Assembly: GCA_045658005.1 (NCBI GenBank)
Contig: JAZOUD010000091.1
Coordinates: forward strand, 18,068-82,067
Source: UBA2862 sp045658005
GTDB taxonomy: Bacteria; Bacillota; Clostridia; Christensenellales; Aristaeellaceae
Reading direction: 5' to 3'
Length of the DNA: 64,000 nucleotides
The position numbers were made by a program, and so were the translations under genes. Below are positions 58,217 through 64,000 of this stretch, piece after piece. The notes under the pieces were generated by a model. It had not been told where the DNA came from and did not search any database. It saw nothing but the letters and a program-made list of their open reading frames with translations. How positions within the stretch are numbered: the first letter of the stretch is position 1; each line of letters begins with the position of its first letter.

Positions 58217-58882
58217 TTGGATACGTCCTTTATGGTCAAATTCCTGCCCATGTACGTGAAGGCCGCCGGCCTTACGCTGCGGCTGGGCGTGGCGGGCATC
58301 GCGCTGTCGCTGGTGGTGGGGGCGCTGTGCTGCATGGCGCGGCACTTCCGGGTGCCGGTGCTGGACAGGGTCGCGGGGGTCTATATCGAGCTGGCCCGCA
58401 ACACCCCGCTGCTGGTGCAGCTGTTCTTCCTGTACTTCGGTTTGCCGAAGGTGGGGATCAAGCTGGACGCCGAGACCTGCGCGGTGACGGGGCTCACCTT
58501 CCTGGGAGGGGCCTACATGGCGGAATCGCTGCGCAGCGGGCTGGAGTCGGTGGACAGGGTCCAGCAGGAATCGGGCATGTGCATCGGCCTCACGCCGATG
58601 CAAAACCTGCGCTACGTGATCCTGCCCCAGGGGCTGGCCACGGCCATCCCCTCCATCGGCGCGAATGCCGTGTTCCTGATCAAGGAGACCAGTGTTTTCA
58701 GCGCCGTGGCGCTGGCGGACCTGATGTACGTGGCGAAGGACCTGATCGGCATGTACTACAAGACGGACGAGGCGCTGCTTATGCTGACGCTGGCGTACCT
58801 GACGCTGCTGCTGCCGATATCGATTGTGTTCACACTGCTGGAGAGGAGGCTGCGCCATGCGGGATTTGGCGGTGCTGTTTAA
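58217..58882 (+). CDS. Amino-acid (probably cysteine/cystine) ABC transporter permease 1
   Basis: A 221-residue permease of the polar amino-acid class with about five helices. The EAA-type loop reads ESGMCIGLTPMQNLRYVILPQGL (about 118-140). The start is TTG 58217, eight bases after AAGGAGG; ATG 58232 is an alternative. It overlaps the second permease by 26 bases. The substrate is inferred from the Cys-rich leaders of this operon and of the binding protein downstream. Confidence 0.88.
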   Translation: MDTSFMVKFLPMYVKAAGLTLRLGVAGIALSLVVGALCCMARHFRVPVLDRVAGVYIELARNTPLLVQLFFLYFGLPKVGIKLDAETCAVTGLTFLGGAYMAESLRSGLESVDRVQQESGMCIGLTPMQNLRYVILPQGLATAIPSIGANAVFLIKETSVFSAVALADLMYVAKDLIGMYYKTDEALLMLTLAYLTLLLPISIVFTLLERRLRHAGFGGAV

Positions 58883-59537
58883 GGGCAACAACCCGGCCCG
58901 GCTGCTGGGCGGCCTGGGCGTGACGCTGAAGCTGTCGTTGATATCGGTGGCCCTGTCCATCGCCCTGGGGCTGGTGGTGGGGGTGCTGATGACGCTGAAA
59001 AACCCGGTGATTCGGGCGGTGACGCGGCTGTGGCTGGAGACGGTGCGCATCGTGCCCCAGCTGGTGCTGCTGTTCCTGGTGTATTTCGGCATGGCGAAGG
59101 CCTTCAACTTGCAGATGTCCGGCGAGACGGCGGCGGTGATCGTGTTCACCTTCTGGGGCGCGGGGGAGATGGGCGACCTTGTGCGCGGGGCGATCACGTC
59201 GATCCCCGTCCACCAGCGGGAGAGCGGCGCGGCCCTTGGGCTGACCCAGGGGCAGGTCTGGGCCCATGTGCTGCTGCCCCAGGCGGCCCGGCGGCTGGTG
59301 CCCCAGGCCATCAACCTGACCACCCGCATGATCAAGACCACCTCGCTGGTGATGCTGATCGGCGTGGTGGAGGTGCTGAAGGTGGGCAGCCAGATCATCG
59401 ATGCCGCCCGCTACGACGCCCCCCAGGGCGCGGTGTGGGTCTACGGGGCGGTGTTCCTGCTGTATTTCTTCGCCTGCTGGCCCATATCGCTGCTGGCAAA
59501 GCACCTGGAGAAGCGGTGGGCGTGTCAGGAGGTTTAA
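58857..59537 (+). CDS. Amino-acid (probably cysteine/cystine) ABC transporter permease 2
   Basis: A 226-residue partner permease. NTLRL-type start VTLKLSLISVALSIALG, then LETVRIVPQLVLLFLVYFGMA and the EAA loop ESGAALGLTQGQVWAHVLLPQAAR (about 122-145). AGAGGAGG precedes the ATG at 58857, inside the end of permease 1. The ATPase gene starts one base after its stop. Confidence 0.9.
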   Translation: MRDLAVLFKGNNPARLLGGLGVTLKLSLISVALSIALGLVVGVLMTLKNPVIRAVTRLWLETVRIVPQLVLLFLVYFGMAKAFNLQMSGETAAVIVFTFWGAGEMGDLVRGAITSIPVHQRESGAALGLTQGQVWAHVLLPQAARRLVPQAINLTTRMIKTTSLVMLIGVVEVLKVGSQIIDAARYDAPQGAVWVYGAVFLLYFFACWPISLLAKHLEKRWACQEV

Positions 59538-59538
59538 A

Positions 59539-60288
59539 ATGAGCGGATACGTGCTTGAAATCAAGAACCTGAAAAAGAGCTTTGACGGCAACGGCGTGCT
59601 GGATGGCATCGACCTGGCCATGGGGGATGGGGAGGTCGTGGTGGTGGTCGGGCCCAGCGGCTGCGGCAAGAGCACGCTGCTGCGCTGCGTCAACGGCCTG
59701 GAGACGCCGGATTCCGGAGGGATCCTGCTGGACGGCGCGCCCATCTCCGGCATGGATATGGTGCAGGTGCGCCGCCAGATCGGCATGGTGTTCCAGAGCT
59801 ACGATCTGTTTCCCCACATGGACGTGCTGGGCAACCTGTCCCTCGGCCCGGTGAAGGCGCTGAAGCGCAACAGGAATGAGGTGGAAGCCGAGGCCGTGCA
59901 GGCGCTCAAGCGGGTGGGCCTGGCGGACAAGCTGCACGCGCTGCCCCGACAGCTCTCCGGCGGCCAGAAGCAGCGGGTGGCGCTGGTGCGGGCCATGCTG
60001 ATGCGCCCCCGCCTGCTGCTGCTGGACGAGATCACCGCAGCCCTGGACCCGGAGATGGTGCGGGAGGTGCTGAACGTGGTGCTGGACCTGGCCCGGGACG
60101 GCCGGACCATGCTGATCGTGACCCACGAGATGCGCTTCGCCGAGGCCGTGGCCGACCGGGTGCTGTTCCTGGAGCAGGGGAAGGTGGTGGAGGAGGGCAG
60201 GCCTGCCGACTTCTTCCATCATCCCCAAACCCCCCGCGCCCGGGCGTTCCTGGACACCTTCGAGTTCGACACGGTTAAAAAGGCGTAA
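59539..60288 (+). CDS. Amino-acid (probably cysteine/cystine) ABC transporter ATP-binding protein
   Basis: A 249-residue ATPase. Walker A GPSGCGKST (about 38-46), Q-loop VFQSYDLFPHMD, signature LSGGQKQRVALVRAM and Walker B LLLLDEITAALDPEMV, then the H-loop VTHEMRFAEAVADRV. The sequence is GlnQ/TcyC-like. CAGGAGG precedes the ATG. A new promoter starts six bases after the stop. Confidence 0.93.
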   Translation: MSGYVLEIKNLKKSFDGNGVLDGIDLAMGDGEVVVVVGPSGCGKSTLLRCVNGLETPDSGGILLDGAPISGMDMVQVRRQIGMVFQSYDLFPHMDVLGNLSLGPVKALKRNRNEVEAEAVQALKRVGLADKLHALPRQLSGGQKQRVALVRAMLMRPRLLLLDEITAALDPEMVREVLNVVLDLARDGRTMLIVTHEMRFAEAVADRVLFLEQGKVVEEGRPADFFHHPQTPRARAFLDTFEFDTVKKA

Positions 60289-60293
60289 ACCCC

Positions 60294-60322
60294 TTGACAG
60301 GAGAACGGGACGGCGCTATAAT
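60294..60322 (+). promoter_or_regulatory. Promoter of the cysteine-binding-protein unit
   Basis: TTGACA (60294-60299), 17 bases, TATAAT (60317-60322), a consensus promoter right behind the ATPase gene. Confidence 0.9.
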
Positions 60323-60360
60323 CTTATCAATCCGATAGACATTAAAGGGAGGCGCTTCGC

Positions 60361-60435
60361 ATGTTCAACAACGTGATCAGCTGCATGTGTTGTATGTGCC
60401 GGGGGCGCCATCCAATGCCCTGTCGGCCGTCTTAG
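60361..60435 (+). CDS. Cys/Met-rich leader peptide (24 residues) of the binding-protein gene
   Basis: A short ORF with GGGAGG eight bases before its ATG. The peptide begins MFNNVISCMCCMCRGRHPMP and ends CRPS. Cys codons are at 60382, 60388, 60391, 60397 and 60421, interleaved with Met codons. A 13-pair terminator follows at 60463-60507. The leader segment GCGCCATCCAAT (60405-60416) is complementary, but for one bulged base, to ATTGGATGCGC (60470-60480) in the 5' arm of that terminator. A ribosome stalled on the Cys run would leave this segment free to pair and block termination. This is the structure of a classic attenuation leader. Confidence 0.85.
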   Translation: MFNNVISCMCCMCRGRHPMPCRPS

Positions 60436-60462
60436 CGTGCATGCGCGCAAGCGGGAAACGGC

Positions 60463-60507
60463 GGGCCGGATTGGATGCGCAGATCGTCCAATCTGGCCCG
60501 TTGTTTT
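60463..60507 (+). terminator. Attenuator terminator before the cysteine-binding-protein gene
   Basis: GGGCCGGATTGGA (60463-60475) pairs fully, with one G-U, with TCCAATCTGGCCC (60487-60499), followed by GTTGTTTT. It lies between the leader peptide and the binding-protein gene and can be disrupted by the alternative pairing with 60405-60416. Confidence 0.9.
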
Positions 60508-60555
60508 ATACACAACCCTCAAAACCCAACGACAATTTGAAAAGGAGCGTTAACC

Positions 60556-61383
60556 ATGAAGAAGCTGTTTGCATTGGTCCTGTCCCTGATCCTCGTCCTG
60601 TCCCTGACCGCCGGCGCGCTGGCCGACGCCAGGGCCCGCAGCCTCGATGAAATCAAGGAGAGCGGCAAGCTGGTCATCGGCGTGTTCTCCGACAAGAAGC
60701 CCTTCGGCTACGTGGACGAATACGGCGAGTACCAGGGCTACGACGTCTACTTTGCCCGTAGGCTGGCCCAGGACCTGGGCGTGGAGCTGGAGCTGGTGAG
60801 CGTGGACGCGCCGAACCGGGTGGAGTACCTGACCAGCGCCAAGGTGGACATCATACTGGCCAACTTTACCGTCACCCCCGAGCGGGCCGAGGTGGTGGAC
60901 TTCGCGCTGCCCTACATGAAGGTGGCCCTGGGCGTGGTCAGCCCCGACGCCGCGCTGATCACCTCGATCGAGGACCTGCGGGGCAAGCAGCTGATCGTCT
61001 CCAAGGGCACCACTGCCGAGACCTGGTTCACCGCCAACGAGCCGGAGGTGGCGCTTTTGAAGTTCGACACCTACACCGAGACCTTCAACGCCCTGCTGGA
61101 CGGCCGGGGCGACGCCCTGTCCACCGACAACACCGAGGTGCTGGCCTGGGCCATCGAAAACCCCGGCTTCACCGTGGGCATCGAGACCCTGGGCAGCCTG
61201 GACACCATCGCCCCCGCGGTGCAGAAGGGCAACGACACCGTGCTGGCCTACATCAATGAAGAGATCGAGGCCCTGGCCGCCGAGCAGTTCTTCCACGCCG
61301 ACTACGAGGCCACGCTGAAGGACGTCTACGGCGACGCGGTCGACCCCGACAACCTGGTGGTCGAGGGCGGCGTGATCGAATAA
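60556..61383 (+). CDS. Amino-acid ABC transporter substrate-binding protein, probably cysteine-binding
   Basis: A 275-residue exported family-3 binding protein. Signal peptide about 1-23 (AGALA/DA). The sequence GVFSDKKPFGYVDEYGEYQGYDVYF-like and RRLAQDLGVELELVSVDAPNRVEYL closely follow the CjaA/Peb1-type binders, one of which (CjaA) binds cysteine. No lipobox is seen. AAAGGAGC precedes the ATG. It has its own promoter, a Cys/Met-rich leader peptide and an attenuator, and lies behind the matching permeases and ATPase. Cysteine or cystine is the best guess. Confidence 0.85.
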   Translation: MKKLFALVLSLILVLSLTAGALADARARSLDEIKESGKLVIGVFSDKKPFGYVDEYGEYQGYDVYFARRLAQDLGVELELVSVDAPNRVEYLTSAKVDIILANFTVTPERAEVVDFALPYMKVALGVVSPDAALITSIEDLRGKQLIVSKGTTAETWFTANEPEVALLKFDTYTETFNALLDGRGDALSTDNTEVLAWAIENPGFTVGIETLGSLDTIAPAVQKGNDTVLAYINEEIEALAAEQFFHADYEATLKDVYGDAVDPDNLVVEGGVIE

Positions 61384-61427
61384 GAGACCGGCTGGAACGG
61401 TTTGCTCCCCGTATCTGTTCAGACATG

Positions 61428-61471
61428 CAAATACTGATTTATCGAGCTGATGCTCGATAAATCAGTATTTG
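61428..61471. repeat. 20-bp perfect palindrome, CTGATTTATCG family
   Basis: CAAATACTGATTTATCGAGC-TGAT and its complement to 61471, 45 bases after the binding-protein gene. TTTG at its end gives at best a weak terminator. Confidence 0.7.
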
Positions 61472-61531
61472 TCTGTGATTGAACAATTACATGTATCCTT
61501 TAATTTATTTCAAATTATGGTCATATTGGTA

Positions 61532-61560
61532 TTGCACAACGTCATTATTTATGGTATCAT
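61532..61560 (+). promoter_or_regulatory. Promoter of the SH3-domain protein gene
   Basis: TTGCAC (61532-61537), 17 bases, TATCAT (61555-61560). Confidence 0.75.
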
Positions 61561-61628
61561 AAATACATTATTGGTCGACGTATAGCAGGATGAAATGTGC
61601 GTGCGCGACCGGAGGAGGGGTATTGTCT

Positions 61629-62129
61629 ATGAGGGGATCCTATGTCGTCAAGAGGGCGTTCTGCCTGGCGCTGATCGCGGTGATGCTGGTTGCGTCCGCG
61701 ATGCCGGCGTTCGCGTCCAGCAAGAAGGGAAGCGGCTCCTATGTCGTCACCACCGTCGATAAGGGCGACCGGCTCAATGTTCACGCGACCGCGTCGGTCG
61801 ACGGCAGGATCATCGGCCACCTGAAGAAGGGCACCGTCGTCGTGTACAAGTCCTACAAGAACGGCTGGTGGAAGGTGGCCTACTACGGCGGCAGCGGCTA
61901 TGTGGACAGACGGTATCTGACCTCCGTCACCAGCCTGCCCGGCGCCAAGTACAAGGCTGTGACGAAGGTGCCCGTATATGCCAAGGCCAGCAAGAGCTCG
62001 AAGTATCTGACTACGCTGAAGACGAACGTGAAGGTCTCTATCACCGGCAAGAGTAACAGCTGGGTGCGCATCAAGCGCGGCTCCAACGTCGGCTGGGTGG
62101 TCGGCAAGTACCTGCGCCGGGTGAGCTGA
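61629..62129 (+). CDS. Secreted protein with two bacterial SH3 domains
   Basis: A 166-residue exported protein. Signal peptide about 1-32 (ending AFA/SS). Two SH3b domains: about 37-95 (DRLNVHATASVDGRIIGHLKKGTVV...YGGSGYVDRRYL) and about 105-165 (VPVYAKASKSSKYLTTLKTNVKV...GSNVGWVVGKYL). Such domains bind peptidoglycan; there is no catalytic domain. It is basic and Lys-rich, fitting wall binding. The ATG at 61629 follows GGAGGAGGGG. Confidence 0.87.
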   Translation: MRGSYVVKRAFCLALIAVMLVASAMPAFASSKKGSGSYVVTTVDKGDRLNVHATASVDGRIIGHLKKGTVVVYKSYKNGWWKVAYYGGSGYVDRRYLTSVTSLPGAKYKAVTKVPVYAKASKSSKYLTTLKTNVKVSITGKSNSWVRIKRGSNVGWVVGKYLRRVS

Positions 62130-62151
62130 AAAAAGGCATGGTCCAGTTTGG

Positions 62152-62180
62152 AAGAGGTCGGTTTTCCGGCCTCTTTTGTA
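62152..62180 (+). terminator. Terminator after the SH3-domain gene
   Basis: AAGAGGTCGG-TTTT-CCGGCCTCTT followed by TTGT. Confidence 0.85.
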
Positions 62181-62181
62181 C

Positions 62182-62211
62182 TGGACAATCCCCATGCTTT
62201 TGCGCTATAAT
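62182..62211 (+). promoter_or_regulatory. Promoter of pgi
   Basis: TGGACA (62182-62187), 18 bases, TATAAT (62206-62211). Confidence 0.7.
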
Positions 62212-62266
62212 AACGATGACAAATTTGTGAAACCGCGTTTCATTGAACAAAGAAAGGGTGTTTGCG

Positions 62267-63850
62267 ATGATTTCATGGAAAAACCTGGATACACTGGCGG
62301 CTTTTAAGAAGCTCTCCGGTATGAAGGACCGGGTCGACCTGCCCAAGGCGATGGCGGGCGAGGCCGGCGCCGAGCGCGTGGCGAAGTATTGCGTGCCCAT
62401 GGCCGGCGGCCTGGTGTACAACTACGCGGCGAAGGCCGTGGACGACGAGGTGCTCTCGGCGCTGTGCGCGCTGGCGGACGAGGCCCAGCTGGCAGGGAAA
62501 TACCGGGCGCTGCTGGAGGGCGAGGTCATCAACACCGGCGAAAAGCGCCGGGTGCTGCACCAGCTGACCCGTGGCCAGCAGGGCGCGGACGTGGTGGCCG
62601 ACGGCGTCAACAAGCGGGAATTCTACGTGGCCCAGCAGCAGAAGGCTGCCGACTTCGCCCGGAAGGTGCATGCCGGCGAGATCGCCAATGCCGCCGGCGA
62701 GAAGTTCACCACTGTGGTGCAGATCGGCATCGGTGGCAGCGACTTGGGCCCCAGGGCCATGTACATCGCGCTTGAACAGTGGGCCCGCCAGTGCGGCGCC
62801 CTGAAGATGGAGGCCCGGTTCATCAGCAACGTGGACCCGGACGACGCGGCCAGCGTGCTGCAGGGCATCGACGTGGCCCACGCGCTGTTCGTGCTGGTGT
62901 CCAAGTCCGGCACCACGCTGGAGACCCTGACCAACGAGGCCTTCGTGAAGAACGCCCTGAAGGGCGCGGGGCTGGACCCCTCGAAGCACATGGTGGCCGT
63001 CACCAGCGAGACCTCGCCGCTGGCCAAGAGCAGCGACTACCTGGCCGCCTTCTTCATGGACGACTACATTGGCGGGCGCTATTCCTCCACCAGCTGCGTG
63101 GGCGGCGTGGTGCTGTCCCTGGCCTTCGGCCCCGAGGTGTTCGCCCGTTTCCTCGCGGGCGCGGCCGAGGCCGACGCGCTGGCGAAAAACCCCGACCCGA
63201 TGAAGAATCCCGCCATGCTGGACGCGCTGATCGGCGTGTACGAGCGCAACGTCCAGGGCTGGCCCGCCACCGCGGTGCTGCCCTATTCCCAGGCGCTCAG
63301 CCGCTTCCCGGCCCACCTGCAGCAGCTGGACATGGAATCCAACGGCAAGTCCGTCAACCGCTTCGGCGAGCCCGTCAACTACGTCACCGGTCCCATCATC
63401 TTCGGTGAGCCCGGCACCAACGGTCAGCACTCCTTCTATCAGCTGCTGCACCAGGGCACCGACATCGTTCCCCTGCAGTTCGTCGGCTTCAAGAACAGCC
63501 AGATGGGCTCCGATGTTGTGATCCAGGGTTCCACCAGCCAGCAGAAGCTCTGCGCCAATGTGGCCGCCCAGATCGTGGCCTTCGCCTGCGGCAAGGATGA
63601 CACCGATCTGAACAAGAAGTTCGAGGGCGGCCGTCCCAGCTCCATCATCATCGGCGAGCAGCTGACTCCCGAGGCTCTGGGCGCTCTGCTGGCCCACTTC
63701 GAGGACAAGGTCATGTTCCAGGGCTTCGCATGGTACATCAACTCCTTCGATCAGGCAGGCGTCCAGCTGGGTAAGGTTCTGGCCAAGAAGGTCCTGGCTC
63801 ACGACACCGACGGTGCGCTGAAGGTCTACTCCGATCTGCTGAACATCTAA
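62267..63850 (+). CDS. pgi: Glucose-6-phosphate isomerase
   Basis: A 527-residue isomerase interconverting glucose-6-phosphate and fructose-6-phosphate. Motifs: QIGIGGSDLGPRAM (about 155-168), LVSKSGTTLETLTNEAF, GGRYSSTSCVGGV, and the family signature GEPGTNGQHSFYQLLHQG with the catalytic region. The ATG at 62267 follows GAAAGGG; an upstream reading to 62243 is rejected. Length and domains are normal. Confidence 0.96.
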   Translation: MISWKNLDTLAAFKKLSGMKDRVDLPKAMAGEAGAERVAKYCVPMAGGLVYNYAAKAVDDEVLSALCALADEAQLAGKYRALLEGEVINTGEKRRVLHQLTRGQQGADVVADGVNKREFYVAQQQKAADFARKVHAGEIANAAGEKFTTVVQIGIGGSDLGPRAMYIALEQWARQCGALKMEARFISNVDPDDAASVLQGIDVAHALFVLVSKSGTTLETLTNEAFVKNALKGAGLDPSKHMVAVTSETSPLAKSSDYLAAFFMDDYIGGRYSSTSCVGGVVLSLAFGPEVFARFLAGAAEADALAKNPDPMKNPAMLDALIGVYERNVQGWPATAVLPYSQALSRFPAHLQQLDMESNGKSVNRFGEPVNYVTGPIIFGEPGTNGQHSFYQLLHQGTDIVPLQFVGFKNSQMGSDVVIQGSTSQQKLCANVAAQIVAFACGKDDTDLNKKFEGGRPSSIIIGEQLTPEALGALLAHFEDKVMFQGFAWYINSFDQAGVQLGKVLAKKVLAHDTDGALKVYSDLLNI

Positions 63851-63912
63851 ACATTCCATACAAAGTGCCCGGAAGCCCGCGCTCCCGGGCGGTTCTTTCA
63901 GGAGGTTAGCCT

Positions 63913-64000
63913 ATGAAAAAAGTTCTGGTTGTCTACTATTCCCGCAAGTGCGAGAACTACATGCCCGACGGCATTCAGGTCCTGGAAAAGGGCCACACCG
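63913..64000 (+). CDS. Flavodoxin-like protein (N-terminal fragment, runs off the window)
   Basis: Twenty-nine codons: KKVLVVYYSRKCENYMPDG and IQVLEKGHT. The first strand and loop VVYYSR-x-xENY resemble flavodoxins, where the loop binds FMN phosphate; a typical G or S is replaced by KC here. CAGGAGG precedes the ATG. A weak hairpin GCCCGG...CCGGGC lies between pgi and this gene. Confidence 0.7.
   Translation, partial: MKKVLVVYYSRKCENYMPDGIQVLEKGHT

Noticed and set aside
61590..61628. MKCACATGGG extension of the SH3 protein as another Cys leader
   Set aside because: It has no ribosome site, contains the ribosome site of the real gene, and no hairpin follows.

Overview
The window looks like a chromosome segment from a GC-rich member of the Clostridia (Bacillota). 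Ribosome binding sites are strong AGGAGG types, TTG and GTG starts are common, and vegetative promoters read TTGACA-N17-TATAAT. The sporulation sigma factor SigK, an RNase J, a T-box leader, a tetrahydrofolate riboswitch, a Gram-positive LexA with GAAC-N4-GTTY operators and a dcw cell-wall cluster are all present. No species is assigned. Most genes are well above 60% GC; a few AT-richer islands (about 2.7-5.3 kb, 18.2-19.0 kb, 21.7-22.4 kb) carry broken or unusual genes.

Region by region. 1-2.8 kb (minus): a polar amino-acid ABC transporter (binding protein, two permeases, ATPase) with a possible Cys-containing leader peptide. 3.1-4.9 kb: a secreted type-B carboxylesterase cut by one in-frame amber codon. 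5.3-10.9 kb (minus): two membrane HD-GYP proteins around a histidine-kinase-like protein that has lost its phosphoacceptor histidine. 11.0-13.3 kb: tRNA-Arg and folC-folT under a THF riboswitch. 13.4-17.9 kb: a zinc-ribbon membrane protein, then a membrane protein, cysteine desulfurase and thiI. 17.9-22.2 kb: an orphan MNT nucleotidyltransferase, a MITE-like palindrome, an AT-rich membrane protein, an MrfA-type helicase, thioredoxin and a decayed UPF0175/DUF3368 toxin-antitoxin pair. 22.2-26.8 kb: RNase J, YlbF family, MltG, SigK. 26.8-29.6 kb (minus): aminotransferase-tyrS under a tyrosine T-box. 29.6-32.9 kb (minus): CNNM/CBS protein, xpt, a NagD-like phosphatase and an unknown gene. 33.1-39.2 kb: HD protein, ilvBN, NYN-LOTUS protein, oligoendopeptidase F. 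39.2-41.1 kb: a secreted leucine-rich-repeat protein. 41.4-47.2 kb: a three-gene sensory cassette (SBP_bac_3 protein, a giant ECF-S-like/beta-propeller/HD-GYP fusion, a BMP-type binding protein). 47.3-48.6 kb: a DUF6273-like gene and lexA. 48.8-57.9 kb: a trimmed dcw cluster (mraZ, ftsL, PBP, murE, mraY, murD, ftsW, ftsQ) without rsmH, murF or murG. 58.0-61.4 kb: a probable cysteine ABC transporter in two transcription units, each starting with a Cys-rich leader peptide and an attenuator hairpin. 61.6-64.0 kb: SH3 protein, pgi and the start of a flavodoxin-like gene.

The most notable signals are the Cys-codon leader/attenuator pair at 58.07-58.19 and 60.36-60.51 kb, whose second copy also shows an explicit antiterminator pairing, and the receptor cassette at 41.4-47.2 kb. 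Three HD-GYP proteins in one 64-kb window, without any visible GGDEF partner, suggest heavy investment in cyclic-dinucleotide-linked sensing. Several families of short palindromic intergenic repeats are scattered through the window.
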